A stretch of 64,000 nt of DNA, taken from NCBI GenBank assembly GCA_033398695.1, contig CM065816.1:133025358-133089357 (forward strand), given 5' to 3'. Source of the stretch: Orobanche coerulescens (Eukaryota > Streptophyta > Magnoliopsida > Lamiales > Orobanchaceae). This document shows, one piece after another, positions 10,377 to 21,340 of this stretch; position 1 is the stretch's first letter, and every line of letters begins with the position of its first letter. The notes under the pieces were generated by a model, which saw only the letters and a program-made list of their open reading frames with translations, was not told the DNA's origin and searched no databases. Made by a program: the position numbers and the translations under genes.

Positions 10377-10908
10377 GTAAGTCTAAATCTCTAATCTCAA
10401 ATTATTCTATGAATTTAAATGTAAAGTTGTGTTATGCAATTGATGGTTGAATATGTTTATTTTTTTCTTTCAAAAGTTCTATGATGGTTAAGTAGAGGAT
10501 ATGATGGTTTTTGGTTGATTTTTCATGATTATTTTGAATTATGAATGAGTTGAATGTGTCGTTTGTCATTACGAATGAATCGTGTTTTTGTTCTTGGGGA
10601 TTTAATCGAGCTATTACCATATTTGTTCTTCAATTGAACTCATGCCCTTTAAGTGTTTGATGAAATGTCTGAATGAAAAATTTTCTTTGTTAAGGCAATA
10701 TTTTGAATCTATGTGCAACGTATTCGTTCTGGAATTACAGCAACCCCAACCTGTACGTCTAGTTTAAACGTTATGGTTCAATTTCATTTTTCTCTCACGG
10801 ATGTGCTATCTCGTTAAATTTCTGATTTACGGCCGGATATCCTTAGCCAAGTGATGATTATTCTCGTTATTGTTTGAGTAAATAAACTCCTGTGTTTAAT
10901 TTTTTCAG
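10377..10908 (+). other. Possible 5'-UTR intron ahead of the env-like ORF
   Basis: A strong donor context (caag|gtaagt) is at 10376/10377 and a strong acceptor (ttttttcag|g) at 10908, only 8 nt before the ATG at 10917. The 532 bp between are AT-rich, T-rich towards the acceptor, and have no ORF of note. A second possible donor (cag|gtaagc) is at 10272. Inferred from splice-site consensus only. Confidence 0.5.
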
Positions 10909-10916
10909 GACTCGCT

Positions 10917-12218
10917 ATGGCTAGGACTAAGAAGATGAGCAAGAGGGCCAGGACTCAGTCGTCCCCCACTCGAGGGGATACTTCTCGTAGTCGCGCCGAG
11001 TCGGAGGCGCACCAGTTTTCTGACCCGGAGATCCACAAAATCTTCAACGAGAAGATTCGGCCGCGACCTCTGATCCCGGAGAGGGGATTCACTCCAGCCC
11101 CCCAAGACGGGGAACTGCTTACCATGATAGACGAGATGGGGTGGGCCCGTTTCGCTGCACCCCCCGAGCCAGCAGTGATCTCGATAGTGCAGGAGTTCTA
11201 TGCCAGCGCGTTATTGAAACACATTCGGGCAGGCCAGATGTTGCAGCAGTCAGACTCTCGGACTCAGGTCGATGTCCGAGGTATTACGGTGGATTATTCT
11301 GTAGCCGCTATTCGGAGGCTATTTGAGCTGCCGGTGGTAGATGAGACGGCTTATGACCGAGTTATGGGTAGCCTCACGAAGGAGGCTCTGCTCGAGACTC
11401 TTACGCAGCCCGACTCCGACTGGGAGCGGCGCGCACCGGGTTCTTCCACTTTCCATTTTAAGAGCTCGTGCCTCAGTCGGCTCGGGCGGAGGCGTCCTGG
11501 CCACATCTCAGATCCGCACTGTTTTTCTCTCCCGAGCCCGGACATTATACGCTATCACCTCCGGGCTGCGATTCGATGTGGCTCCTCTTCTGGTCCGATC
11601 CATCTTCCAGTGTATTCAGGGAGGGGCCAAGACGGGGTTGAAGCACCCCTCTCTTATCTGCGCTCTGTGCCGGCAGTCGGGGCTGACATGGTCGGACGAC
11701 GAGCCGATGCTAGCTCCCCAGGCCCCGATCGACCACCGCATCATCTCACATTTTGACCAGTGGGGAGGAGCGCCGGCGCACGCTCGGGGAGAGGATTTCT
11801 ACTGGATGAGGCCTACGAGGGATCCCCCGAGCCTCTACTGCTGACACAGGGGCAGGCAGATGCCGGCCCGCCGCCCGACAGAGAGAGATTACAGGCGATG
11901 TTTGACGAGCTGAGAGAGGATATGAGGAGAGAGAGAGAGGAGATGAGGAGAGAGAGGGAGAGTATGCTGGCTGCCATGTGAGAGGAGCAGCGGACGGAGA
12001 GAGAGAGCATTATTGCTGCCGTCAGGGGTGAGATGCGAGAGCAGGCCCGCCGGGCCAATCGACGAGAGGCGAGGCATCTAGCAGTGAGGGATGCCTACCA
12101 ACATGAGCACCTTGCCGCATGGACGGCCCACATTTTGCATCCGGACGGGCCATTTATTACACCTGCTCGGCCAGGCACACCACCCTCCTCACCGGATGAT
12201 GCTGGCACCAGCTCGTGA
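10917..12218 (+). pseudogene. Athila env-like / putative plant transposon ORF, frameshifted
   Basis: The ATG at 10917 opens a basic N-terminus (MARTKKMSKRARTQSS), then IVQEFYASALL and the conserved VRGITVDYSVAAIRRLFELP block. Similarity moves to another frame near 11470-11490, where LYAITSGLRFDVAPLLV and HPSLICALCRQSGLTWS continue. It moves back near 11800. A TGA at 11979-11981 interrupts a charged coiled-coil rich in RREREEMRRE-type heptads. The family is the extra ORF found after pol in Athila and some other plant retroelements, often called env-like. Membrane function is unproven and I see no clear hydrophobic segment. The ORF is retained although RT and integrase are gone. Confidence 0.75.
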
Positions 12219-12739
12219 GAGGACTGGAGTGGAGTACTTGACTTTTTACTTTTATTGCATGTTATATTCTGTCCATTGAGGTCAATGTACGTCCTAAGTT
12301 TGGGGGTGGGTCTATTTCTGTTGCTACATTTACTGCTGTACTTATTTCGTTGCACTTTTTGTTATTTCTAGTTATCTTTTTGTCGATAGTCTTGCTTGTC
12401 ATGATTTTACTATTACTCGTGAATTTTTCGTGCTTCTATTTGTGTAATACTGATGTTACGACACTGTTTTTCTCTCTGAAGAAACGGTCGAGTTTTAGTC
12501 GAGTTGTAGTCAGTGATTTCTGTTTCTGCTAAGTCTTCATTTAGGTCCGAAATTTTTTCGTTTTTTGTAGAGATCTTAGCAGACAAGAGAGGATACATAC
12601 GTGTTTTAAATTCACCGTCGATACGTTGGTTACATTTTTCGGTTAGCTAGTCGTCCAGTAACATAAGTCATGTTGGCGCTTAGCTTGAGTTTAGAGTCGG
12701 ATAGTTGTTCACCAAAAGTCGAGTTATTTTTGTTCTATG
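12219..12739 (+). other. Athila-like 3' non-coding region, first part
   Basis: T-rich sequence after the env-like ORF, starting with a gtttgggggtgggtct tract near 12299. I see no credible gene. Confidence 0.6.
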
Positions 12740-13030
12740 ATGGGAAATCTAGTAACCGGGGGTATTCACGTGACCCGTTGTTTACTCTCGCGTAAAACGA
12801 CGACCCTGATTAGACTAGTGATTTAGAAATTTCACATGTGCCGATGATAGGGAGCCTAGTAACCGGGGGTACTCGCGTGACCCGTTGTTTACTCTCGCGT
12901 AAAACAGCGACCTTGATTCGAACATGCGGGAATTAGCTATTCGAGTTGTTTCTCCGCTGTGGAGGGGAACTTAGTAACTAGAAGCATCCATGTGCCCCAT
13001 GAGTGTATTTTACGTCAAACGGTTTCCCAA
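12740..13030 (+). repeat. Tandem repeats of about 102 bp in the Athila 3' region
   Basis: Units start at about 12740 and 12842. Both hold ctagtaaccgggggta, then cgtgacccgttgtttactc, then tcgcgtaaaac.gcgacc or a variant. A third, diverged unit begins at about 12960 (cttagtaactagaagc, then cgtcaaacgg). No protein is encoded. Confidence 0.8.
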
Positions 13031-13482
13031 TACATGAGAATGGAAGTTCCACCCTAGGATTATCCCGATGAAACATCCCGAGATCCGAACCTAGTGGTCA
13101 ACTCGAATCAATTTCTTGAGCATATATATAAGGGAATACTGTCCGAGGGTTATTTTTTATGAAACTCGTGAAAATTTTGCCATTAGACTGTGGAACGGGA
13201 CGAATTTACCTCGTTTATTTTAACCTTTCATATTGACGGTCGATTAGATTCACGTTTATTAATCTTTGAGCTGGATTTTCTTCATGAACGAGTGATTAGG
13301 ACTGAACTTGGTTACTTTTTGGAATCAGTGTTCTGAGTGTAGCTCGCTATTACGATACTCGTATTATTCAGAGAGAATATCAGGATAGTATTGATTAGGT
13401 TGAGCACTTTGAGTTGCACGATTATTCACGATATTCTTTTGTTGAAATTAATTCTCTTTGCTTGAGGACAAGCAAAGGCTCA

Positions 13483-13496
13483 AGTTTGGGGGTATT
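13483..13496 (+). promoter_or_regulatory. Polypurine tract of the Athila-like element
   Basis: The context ctcaagtttgggggtatt lies directly before the 3' LTR start (TGTTAGG at 13497). This is the usual Athila-type plus-strand primer region. Confidence 0.8.
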
Positions 13497-14812
13497 TGTT
13501 AGGCGTATTTTTATATGCTTATTTATCATTATTTAGTATTATTTTGGCGAGTAAAATTGCATAAATGAGCTTTTAATGTCTTATTCTTGTATGTTTGATA
13601 GGAGATTGTAGTCTGGAAGCTAAAACGAGGCAAAACTGGCGAAAACGGAGAATTTTGGCCGTGGGCCGCGGCACAAGGCAAGTGAGCCGCGGCACAGGAA
13701 GGCAACCAAGAGCACGAGTAAATCGTACTGTGCGCGGCTGATCAGTGAGCCGCGGCCCAGAATAAAGTCACAGCGCCCACTTTTTAACCTGGACCCCATG
13801 TGCCGCGGCACAGATTAAGTGAGCCGCGGCACACAAGGCGGTTTTGGTGTGCTCCGCGCGGATTTGGGCCGTTTTGAAGCCAGTTCTCGACCTACTCACA
13901 CGGACGCGATTTGGAGACTGTTGAGAGCTATAAATAAGGGTTTAAGATCCTAATTAATAATCTTGGAGGCTTGGGAAAAGGAGGAACATAAAAGATTATC
14001 GCAGACGAGAGAAGCAGAAGACATCAAGGGCAGAGGGCGGAAGCCAGAAGAACGGAGGAATCCGAGCTCTTCATCTGCGTTTGATTTTCATGCTTTTATC
14101 TATTAATTCTGTATTTTCATTATTTAGCATGTCAGGCTAAAACCATTGATCTAGGATTTTGATGAAACCTACGTTTTGACGGATTTGCTTGAGATTATCT
14201 ATTTAATTCCCTTTTTGTTGAGTTTTCCCAATCGTGTTTAATGGTTTCAATTATCTGGCCAATAGTTGTATTGTTTTAATCATTCAATTCGAATCGGGAG
14301 AGGAAAGTTGGTGAGGAACTATTGGTGAGGACCGTTTTATCTTGTGAGATAGGAATATACTCATAGGAACTACGTGGCCTTTTGGAGATTTTATGCTTTT
14401 TGCCTATTGACGAATTAATTCACCTAGGGATAGAGTGCGTTATTCGCCTTTAGAAAAATCTATTGACCTCGGGAGAGGCGGTAGAGTATACTAGCAATCT
14501 TCGCCTTCAATAAATTGGGAAAATCATTAACTTCAGATAATCGAGAGTAAATTCGGATAAACCGAGGTGGATTCAGAATTCTAGACTTATTCATCATTTG
14601 ATTCTCTTTCTTCAAGCGATCGTTTTTACTGTTTAGTCTTTTATTAATTTTCTTTAGTAATTAATTGCTACCCAAAGTTCGATTGTTCAAATAAAACTGG
14701 AATACACAAAAATCGGTAGTTAGTGATCCAGTCCTCGTGGGAACGATACTCACTCATCACTTTATTACTTGTATACGATAACGTGCACTTGCGTTCAAGA
14801 AAAATCGCAACA
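13497..14812 (+). repeat. 3' LTR of the Athila-like element
   Basis: 1316 bp, TGTTAGG...CGCAACA, followed by the TSD copy cccgc (14813-14817). Its palindrome array (13660-13845) is better preserved than in the 5' LTR, with intact copies near 13665, 13686, 13750, 13801 and 13823. TATA box at 13929-13936. Confidence 0.92.
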
Positions 14813-14817
14813 CCCGC

Positions 14818-15540
14818 CACGACCCATCTGCCCGGCTGTGGTGCCCGTACACCGATAACGATCACATAAGTTCCTGACGCCTCTGCCGCCCTACTGCCAG
14901 GCCGTCGTCTCCTGAAACCGGCACCACCGCGACATCAGCCCCCTTCGTTATAACACGTCTACATCGATCATTCTGCTCGGCGCTGCCGCCCGCTAGCCGA
15001 TTTGTCCAGCCCCCACTTTTGGTCCAATCCCGACCACCAAATTTAAATTTTTGTATGACTATGGACCGGCCAAAATTGCTCCCCAGTTTCGCGTCATCGC
15101 ATTGAGCACTAACCGACTGATCGGAACACACCAATGATTTCTCCATATCATGTGCCTAATTCTTATTATCGAGATAATATCTAAACTTGTCCATATTTCT
15201 CTCTCTTTGGGAATTTTCTTTTGAAGACATAGGTATTTAGGCTCTTTATCTCCCACGCTACTTTGCGGTGGATGAGACCACGAGAAAAGTAGGTATCTCT
15301 GCATGTTGAAAGAAACTGGGCGATGGTTCTAGGAAAGTCATGGAATTGTTAAAAGATTATACTCATGGTTGTTGCATACACCACATATATCACCATTTTT
15401 GTCGATATTATTAACAAGAATTAAGGGAAGTATATCGAGTAACATTTATGTTACACGCTTTAAAAATCATCGATTGTGACTGTTTACATTGTCGTTGAAA
15501 ATCCAGCACGACTAACTTCCTCTTGTTTATATCTTATAAA
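14818..15540 (+). pseudogene. Old copia leader and start of gag region, decayed
   Basis: GC-rich sequence to about 15060 continues the leader interrupted at 5751. It then turns AT-rich. I cannot read a convincing gag N-terminus; stops are frequent in all frames. Confidence 0.4.
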
Positions 15541-16590
15541 TGGCACAAAGCTCCAGTATTCGCCTGGAGTTCGAAATTAATCTTGATCACGCTGGTTAGG
15601 AGAATCATAGGTGGGTCTGAGATGTTCGCTTGATGTGGTAAAAGAGTTACTACCACCATATTTCTCTCTAGTGAGCTTGCTGCTCAGGAACAGAACGAAG
15701 AAACCAAGGCTCATGCACTGATGTATATGTGTTGAGATATACGTCAGTTGTTGAAAAATTGTCACATGAACTTGGAAACTCCCAAGGAACTATAGGATAC
15801 ACGTGCATGATCAGCACTTCCCTGAATTGCAACTAAAATGGGAGAAAATCCCATTTTTATATTATGCGAATGTGGAGGCTTATAGTGAAGCCGTACTCGA
15901 TCTTCACACTAAAATTGGTTTGTGTGGTGGTAATAAGACCGATCAAAACTTGATCGAGAAGACTCCTAACACGTTTTCTGTGGGAGCAAGTTTAATTGCT
16001 CATCAACTGTGCGTTGCCAATGACTAAAGGAGAATAAAAAAATTTAGCGACCTTATCTCTCATTTCGCAAGAAAAGAAAAGTATTAAGAGATCATTATCA
16101 ATAATAATGCAATCCCAACTGGTACGAACTCGATTCCAAAAGTGAATCAGGCTACATATGGGAAGGCACCACGATAAAATAGAAAAGGAAGGATGCCAGT
16201 TTGTACAAGCACCATGGGTGCTGACACACGCAAGCAACTGAAAAGACGAGGTCATTGTCCCAATGTATGGAGGAGACAATATGGCTCGGCCTCTAGTCAT
16301 AGTGGGGCCCAACCCCGTAGACCAGCTTCCTTTTCCAGGAATGGACCCACTTCGAGGGATGGTCAAAATTACTACACATATGGTTCGAAGAAGCATATTT
16401 ACCACAATTTCAAAGTTCCAAAGAACATCCAAGCCTACTACAAGCACTATAAACAGTATTTGACTAAAGAATCTAATTACATTGAAGAAGATAATGAGAA
16501 TACGGAGGTGAACTATGTTGAGATCTCTCCTCTCACATCGCGTACAAAGCTCAGCATTTGGATGTTGTTGACTTTGACTAGATCATTGTA
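15541..16590 (+). pseudogene. gag: Old Ty1-copia gag, heavily decayed
   Basis: Readable pieces follow the order of a plant copia gag. First is a YSEAVLDLHTKIGLCGGN-like segment at about 15870-15940, corresponding to the usual x-L-x-LCG block. Then TFSVGASL, then RRIKKFSDLISHFARKEK around 16030-16080, AIPTGTNS near 16110, and a decayed knuckle region with KKHIYHNFKVPKN followed by a tail close to HLDVVDFD at about 16550. Stops and shifts separate all pieces (for example TAA at 16025-16027). Function is lost. The match is by order of motifs rather than an intact frame. Confidence 0.65.
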
Positions 16591-17367
16591 GTTTAACTAC
16601 GTTTACTCTTTGGTTTATAAAGTTGTCCATGGTGAATAAATTCTATTAACTTCGTTGCTGTGATTTTACAAGAAATAAATTTTATTTTTTCCTTGAATAA
16701 TATGTTTGGTTTGATTTTCACAAAATAATTGCTCAGTAAAGAATTACTTGGTTGATTTGATGTATTTTGATGAATTTGTTTAATATTTTTTATCATAACT
16801 AGATGCATCATCCTTGATATTTATTTATGCTTTGTAAGTTTAAATGGAATTGGTGGTTCTTAGACATGCTTAGTTATACTGACGTTCCTACTTGCTCTGC
16901 AAGTTTACCGAGTTCGAGTTACTGAAAGCATCATTGGTCGAGATAGAATTCTAACATCCTGCTGGATTTAACACGTTTAAGCGCGCCTAATGCTCTCGTT
17001 GCCATATTTTTGCATCAACATCTATGCCATTAAAGATGACTTCAACCTTGCTATATCACTCAAAAATAGGGAAGCACCACGACAATAACTTAAAACAAGC
17101 ACTAGGATCGGTAATAATCTAAAAAGTGCACGACCTATGTGTGGAAATATACATAAGTCTAGTTTCCACAAAAACTTATAGTTCGTCCATATTAATCTTA
17201 ACGAGTGAGTTATCGCTGTTTTAGTGAACAAAGATCAAGTTGCACGGAAATGATTTCCGGTGATTGTGCTAACTTTGATTCTAACCAACTTGATCGAACT
17301 TTCCAACTCTAATATATTCGCTATGTCTTTGAACACAATGCTGATCAAGTTTTATGTCATATTGTAA
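16591..17367 (+). other. Decayed copia gag-pol linker
   Basis: AT-rich sequence between recognisable gag and pol pieces, with no credible frame. It probably holds the lost protease; I cannot identify the active-site motif. Confidence 0.5.
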
Positions 17368-19676
17368 ATGTCTCGTGGAATTGAGTGTTTTTTTTATAGT
17401 GAAACAACCCACAATATTCTTTGGAATAGGCATTTATTTATAGATATTGTGTCCTACGTATCCTCTGTGACAAGAATGATTGGTTCCTCCCAAGTAATTA
17501 AAAAGAGGGGACCTTCTCATATCTTGCTACCTAATGGTACACATATTAATATCACAAATGCTCTTTATGCCCCAAGAGCGAATGAACCTTGCTATGTTTA
17601 GGGACATTCCTGCCGACGGTCATCACCTCGATATAAATTATGAGAATGGAAAGAAATTTTTGTATGTTACTCTGGCAGAATATGGAAAACGCTGTGTTCT
17701 CGAGAAACTAATGAGTCCAAGTAGTAGTTTATACGAAACTACAATAAGTGTTATTGAATCCTATGTTATGAGTCACAAGATTTGTGATTCTGAAGCATAC
17801 CAACTATGGAATAACAACCTTGGTCATCCTCGAAGCAATATGATGACTTGTATTTTGAAAAATTCACATGGTCATCCATCATTGAAGTGCATAAAATGAT
17901 TGGAAGCACTGCTCGATATAGGCACCGATGTGAGTGAGTCTGATACAATATCACCGGGTTTGGAGATCAAGCGCCTGATGAGGTTGTTAGCGCATCTTCT
18001 GAAAGTCCCCAGGCTTCCATGGCTATCTCCAATTCCCATCAATTGTTAAAGTCTATGCACTAGAAAGGTTGATACCTTCTCCATCCTTTGCTAAAGACTC
18101 AACATAAAATCTTCACTTTTTACAAGGGGTTCAAAGGGGTATTTGTGGACATATTCAACCAGAGTGAGGACTATTCATATTTTTATGGTTCAGATTGATG
18201 CGTCGATGCGATGATCACACATCTTGTTGCTATCCACAAGAAACGTTGTGTTTGCTAAGCTCCTAGCACAAACCATCAAGTTACAGGCTAACCACCCTGA
18301 CATTTCAATCTCGTCATTAAGATTAGGCAATGCTGATGAATTTACACTGAAGTCTTTTGACGACTATTATATGTCGATTGGGATTGAAAAGTTAAACATC
18401 CCCTCCACATTTCATTCGTAAAAGGGCCTTGCTGACGCAATGATTAAGTGGTTACAACTTATCGTCCGAGCATTAGTTGTGCATCAATTTGCCGATTTCT
18501 GCCTGGGCTTATGCAATTTTGCATACATCTATATTTATCCTCTTTCGACCCACCATCAATCAACTTTTTAGAGCATACCACTTTGTAACTAGATAATGAG
18601 CCTGATATTTCACGCATACTTATTTTTGGTTGCGCAATATGTGCCAATTACGCCTCCATAACATACTAAAATGGGTCCGAAGAGATGATTAAGTATATAT
18701 ATCGACCACGAGCCGCCTAAATTTATCCGATATTTAGAACCTCTGATAGGAGATTTGCTTACTATAAGATTTGAAGACCGTCACTTTGATGAGATGAACT
18801 TCCCGTCGTTAGTGGGAGAGAGGAATTGAAAAAATCCAGTTGAACACCAGGAAATTATCTGGTGTGCTCCCTTTTAGCCTTATCAAGATCCCCGCACTGC
18901 TCAATCTGAGCTGGAGGTGTAATGTATTCTCAGTCTTCAGAAAGTTGAGGATTCAATGCCTGATAGCTTTACTGATACTATGAAAGTGACGAGATCTACC
19001 AGTCCAGCTGTGAATGTTACTGTAAGATTAGAATTCCTATTAATCTGGCAAGGTTCAGCCTCCCAAATGAGTGATTACCCCTACATTTCCCTTGGTGGTG
19101 GGAAGGTTGCTTCGGCTGCTCTTATCCTTGCTCGAAATAGGGGAAGGTCACTGAGTAGAAACAATGCCGAACCTCGAAAGAGAAAAGGAATGGAGACACA
19201 ATACCCTCTCATTATCGATATGTGACTCCATCAGAAAAAAATATCTCTGACTATAGATATGTCCTAGAATCAATAATGAAATTATTGATGGACGAGTGAA
19301 AACTTTATTGATGTCATAAAATAAAGGAATCTCGATGAAATGTACGCGTGAATATGTAGTGTTGGACCGATCATCGACACTACTCGATGATACTTTATCC
19401 TAATCCATCTCACAAAAAATTATTGAAGACGATGATGCTGAGCCACGCCCGACTGTTAAATGTCAACAACGAACTGATCGGCTAAAATAGAAAGATGTAA
19501 TGCAGGTCGAACTAGACTCAATGGCTAAACATGAGGTATTTGATTGTATCAAGCCAGTACCTGCGGGCTTTAAACCAATTGGACATAAATATGTCTTTGT
19601 TCGTAAGGGCAATGATAAGGATGTAGTTATACGTTATAAAGCAAGGCTAGTTTCCCAAGGCTTCTTGCAAAATCCT
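17368..19676 (+). pseudogene. pol: Old Ty1-copia pol: protease tail, GAG-pre-integrase, integrase, RT start
   Basis: In order: a protease-end region with ILLPNGTHINITNALYAPR (about 17520-17580); a GAG-pre-integrase segment with GKRCVLEKL, then NNLGHPRSNMM and NSHGHPSLK (about 17680-17895); integrase core pieces with LRLGNADEFTLKSFDDYYMS and GIEKLNIPS (about 18320-18410); the KYLEPL-like stretch near 18730; and the RT start with LDSMAKHEVFD, FKPIGHKYVFVRKGN and YKARLVSQGF (19500-19670). Frames break repeatedly, by shift near 17600 and stops at 17897 and 18419. The first integrase catalytic Asp region is not readable. RT is cut at 19676 by the Sirevirus-like element and continues at 44500. Confidence 0.75.
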
Positions 19677-21261
19677 TGTTAGGAATACTTATTAGATTTT
19701 GATAATGTCATCCCTATATTTGCTTATTCAAATGTATGTTTCTAGTACTTGGCAAAATATAAAGAAGAACCAAATGAGTATCTTCTATAGGCCAAATTAA
19801 GTATAGTTGAATACTTGGAAAAATATAAAGAATAACCAAATGAGTATCTTCTATAGGCCATGTATGTTAGGCTTAAAAATCAGCTAAGTATAAATCTCAG
19901 ATAAGTTCATATCAGAGAAGTCTTGGTCAACTCAACTGATCAGAGAAGGTTGACCACAGATTACTTATTAGCAGACAACGTTCTGAAGAAAGAGATTTAT
20001 CAAAGAAGTCCTGGTCAAAATATTTATCAGAGAAGTTTGACCAGACTGTAGTCAAGTGATCAGACGGAGTCCAAGTCATCTGATGTTTGACCATCAGATT
20101 AGATAAGTTTAGCAGGTCAAAAGACTTCAGATCAGAGACGATCAGTCAGGATAGAGAACTTCATCAGAGAAGTCACCCCAGAGAAGTCATCAGAGAAGTC
20201 CGACATCAGAGGAGGTTGACCTCACGTCAGACAGATTGACCAAAAAGAGATCAGATAAGTTTTGTCAAAGTAATCAGTCAAGTAATCCAGTCCACGTCAG
20301 CATGCGTTGAAAAGTCAATAATCATGGAAAGTCACATGCGGGCGATAAGGGACAGACGGAGATATTCCCGGAAAGCAAATGAATTAAATAGTCATCCAGA
20401 CCCACCACTGAAGACTTTAGTCATATTATAATCTAAAGTTTCGGCGCCTCAACGTGAAAGTCTTCACAACGGTCGGAAATGGATTAAAATAAGGGAATCC
20501 AGCCTTGCAACGTTCGGAAAGAAAAACAAAGAAGCCTATTTCTCCAATGGACGGATTTGTTAGAGGAATTGCAATGGCTATGAAGGAAGCTCAAGGATCT
20601 ACATCTATAAATACTTGAAGATTTGAATTGAACAGTACGATGCGAACAACACTCTCAGGCAATTAAAGCAATCAAAGTAATCAAGTGAACTATAGCATCG
20701 TAAAGAGCAAGAGATCGCAGTTCATATACTAAGAAAAGCTCTTAGTTGGAGAAGACAACTACTCGTGTCTTAAAACCTGAGTTCGGAGTACTTCACTGGT
20801 TGAAGTGTGCGTGACTGATAGGCATCCAAGGATTTAAAGATCAAGAGGTGCTAGGCAGTCGGAAGGAGTTGCAATGACAGGATTTCCAATGGTTGGAAGT
20901 TGTTGTAGCTAACTAGAATCATTGTAATATTTATCACTGGTTGAGAATTATAGTGGATTCATCTCCAACGGGTTTGGAGATAAGTGGATTAGTATAGGAT
21001 TACCCCACCTCTGAAACCACTATAAATTGCCTGTGTGTTTTACTGCTTTAGCATCATACATACCTGCTGCATACATATTCATTGTTCCATTGTTTGAGTT
21101 TTTTTGTATTCGTCATCAGCTGTGTCTTCCGCATATCCTGTCTACAGACGACTTCAAGTCATCTGTACTTATCACAGCTGAGAAACTCCTTTCGTGGAAA
21201 AAGAGTTTCAATAAGTCTATTCACCCCCCTCTAGACTTATCCTGATGACTTGTGACCTACA
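19677..21261 (+). repeat. 5' LTR of the Sirevirus-like element
   Basis: Begins TGTTAGGAATACTT and ends GTGACCTACA, immediately before the PBS. It aligns with 42940-44499 with visible substitutions and small indels. The U3 is full of TTGACC and atcagagaagt words. Confidence 0.92.
19921..20270 (+). promoter_or_regulatory. W-box-rich U3 array
   Basis: About nine TTGAC/GTCAA cores lie within 350 bp, most extended to TTGACC/GGTCAA (near 19925, 19950, 20014, 20036, 20089, 20117, 20216, 20236 and 20264). They alternate with copies of atcagagaag. TTGAC[C/T] is the core bound by plant WRKY factors, so stress-linked control is plausible. The same arrangement is in the 3' LTR (about 43190-43530). Confidence 0.6.
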
Positions 21262-21263
21262 AG

Positions 21264-21275
21264 TGGTATCAGAGC
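21264..21275 (+). promoter_or_regulatory. Primer-binding site of the Sirevirus-like element
   Basis: TGGTATCAGAGC, 2 nt after the LTR end. It matches the 3' end complement of plant initiator tRNA-Met. Confidence 0.9.
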
Positions 21276-21340
21276 GGTTGGTTCAATTTTTTAGAATCAG
21301 ATCCGCATATCGAGGATATATATTTAATCTCTCATTAAGA

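Larger units (their letters stand above)
5752..14812 (+). mobile_element. Athila-like Ty3-gypsy element lacking RT, RNase H and integrase
   Basis: A 9061-bp element with LTRs of 1313 and 1316 bp and a perfect TSD cccgc (5747-5751 and 14813-14817). It has a PBS TGGCGCTGTTGCCGGGGA and a PPT in the caagtttgggggtatt context. It encodes gag-protease (7218-9649) and a second, env-like ORF (10917-12218). The block gcgcttctcgggaggcaacccgag at 9858-9881 normally lies just after the end of pol in Athila elements. Here it sits about 210 bp after the protease tail, so RT, RNase H and integrase are deleted. Transposition would need enzymes from a full-length relative. Confidence 0.9.

Noticed and set aside
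19921..20300. CRISPR-like look of repeated atcagagaag words with spacers
   Set aside because: The repeats are too short and irregular, and the context is a plant LTR. Plant nuclear DNA has no CRISPR arrays.
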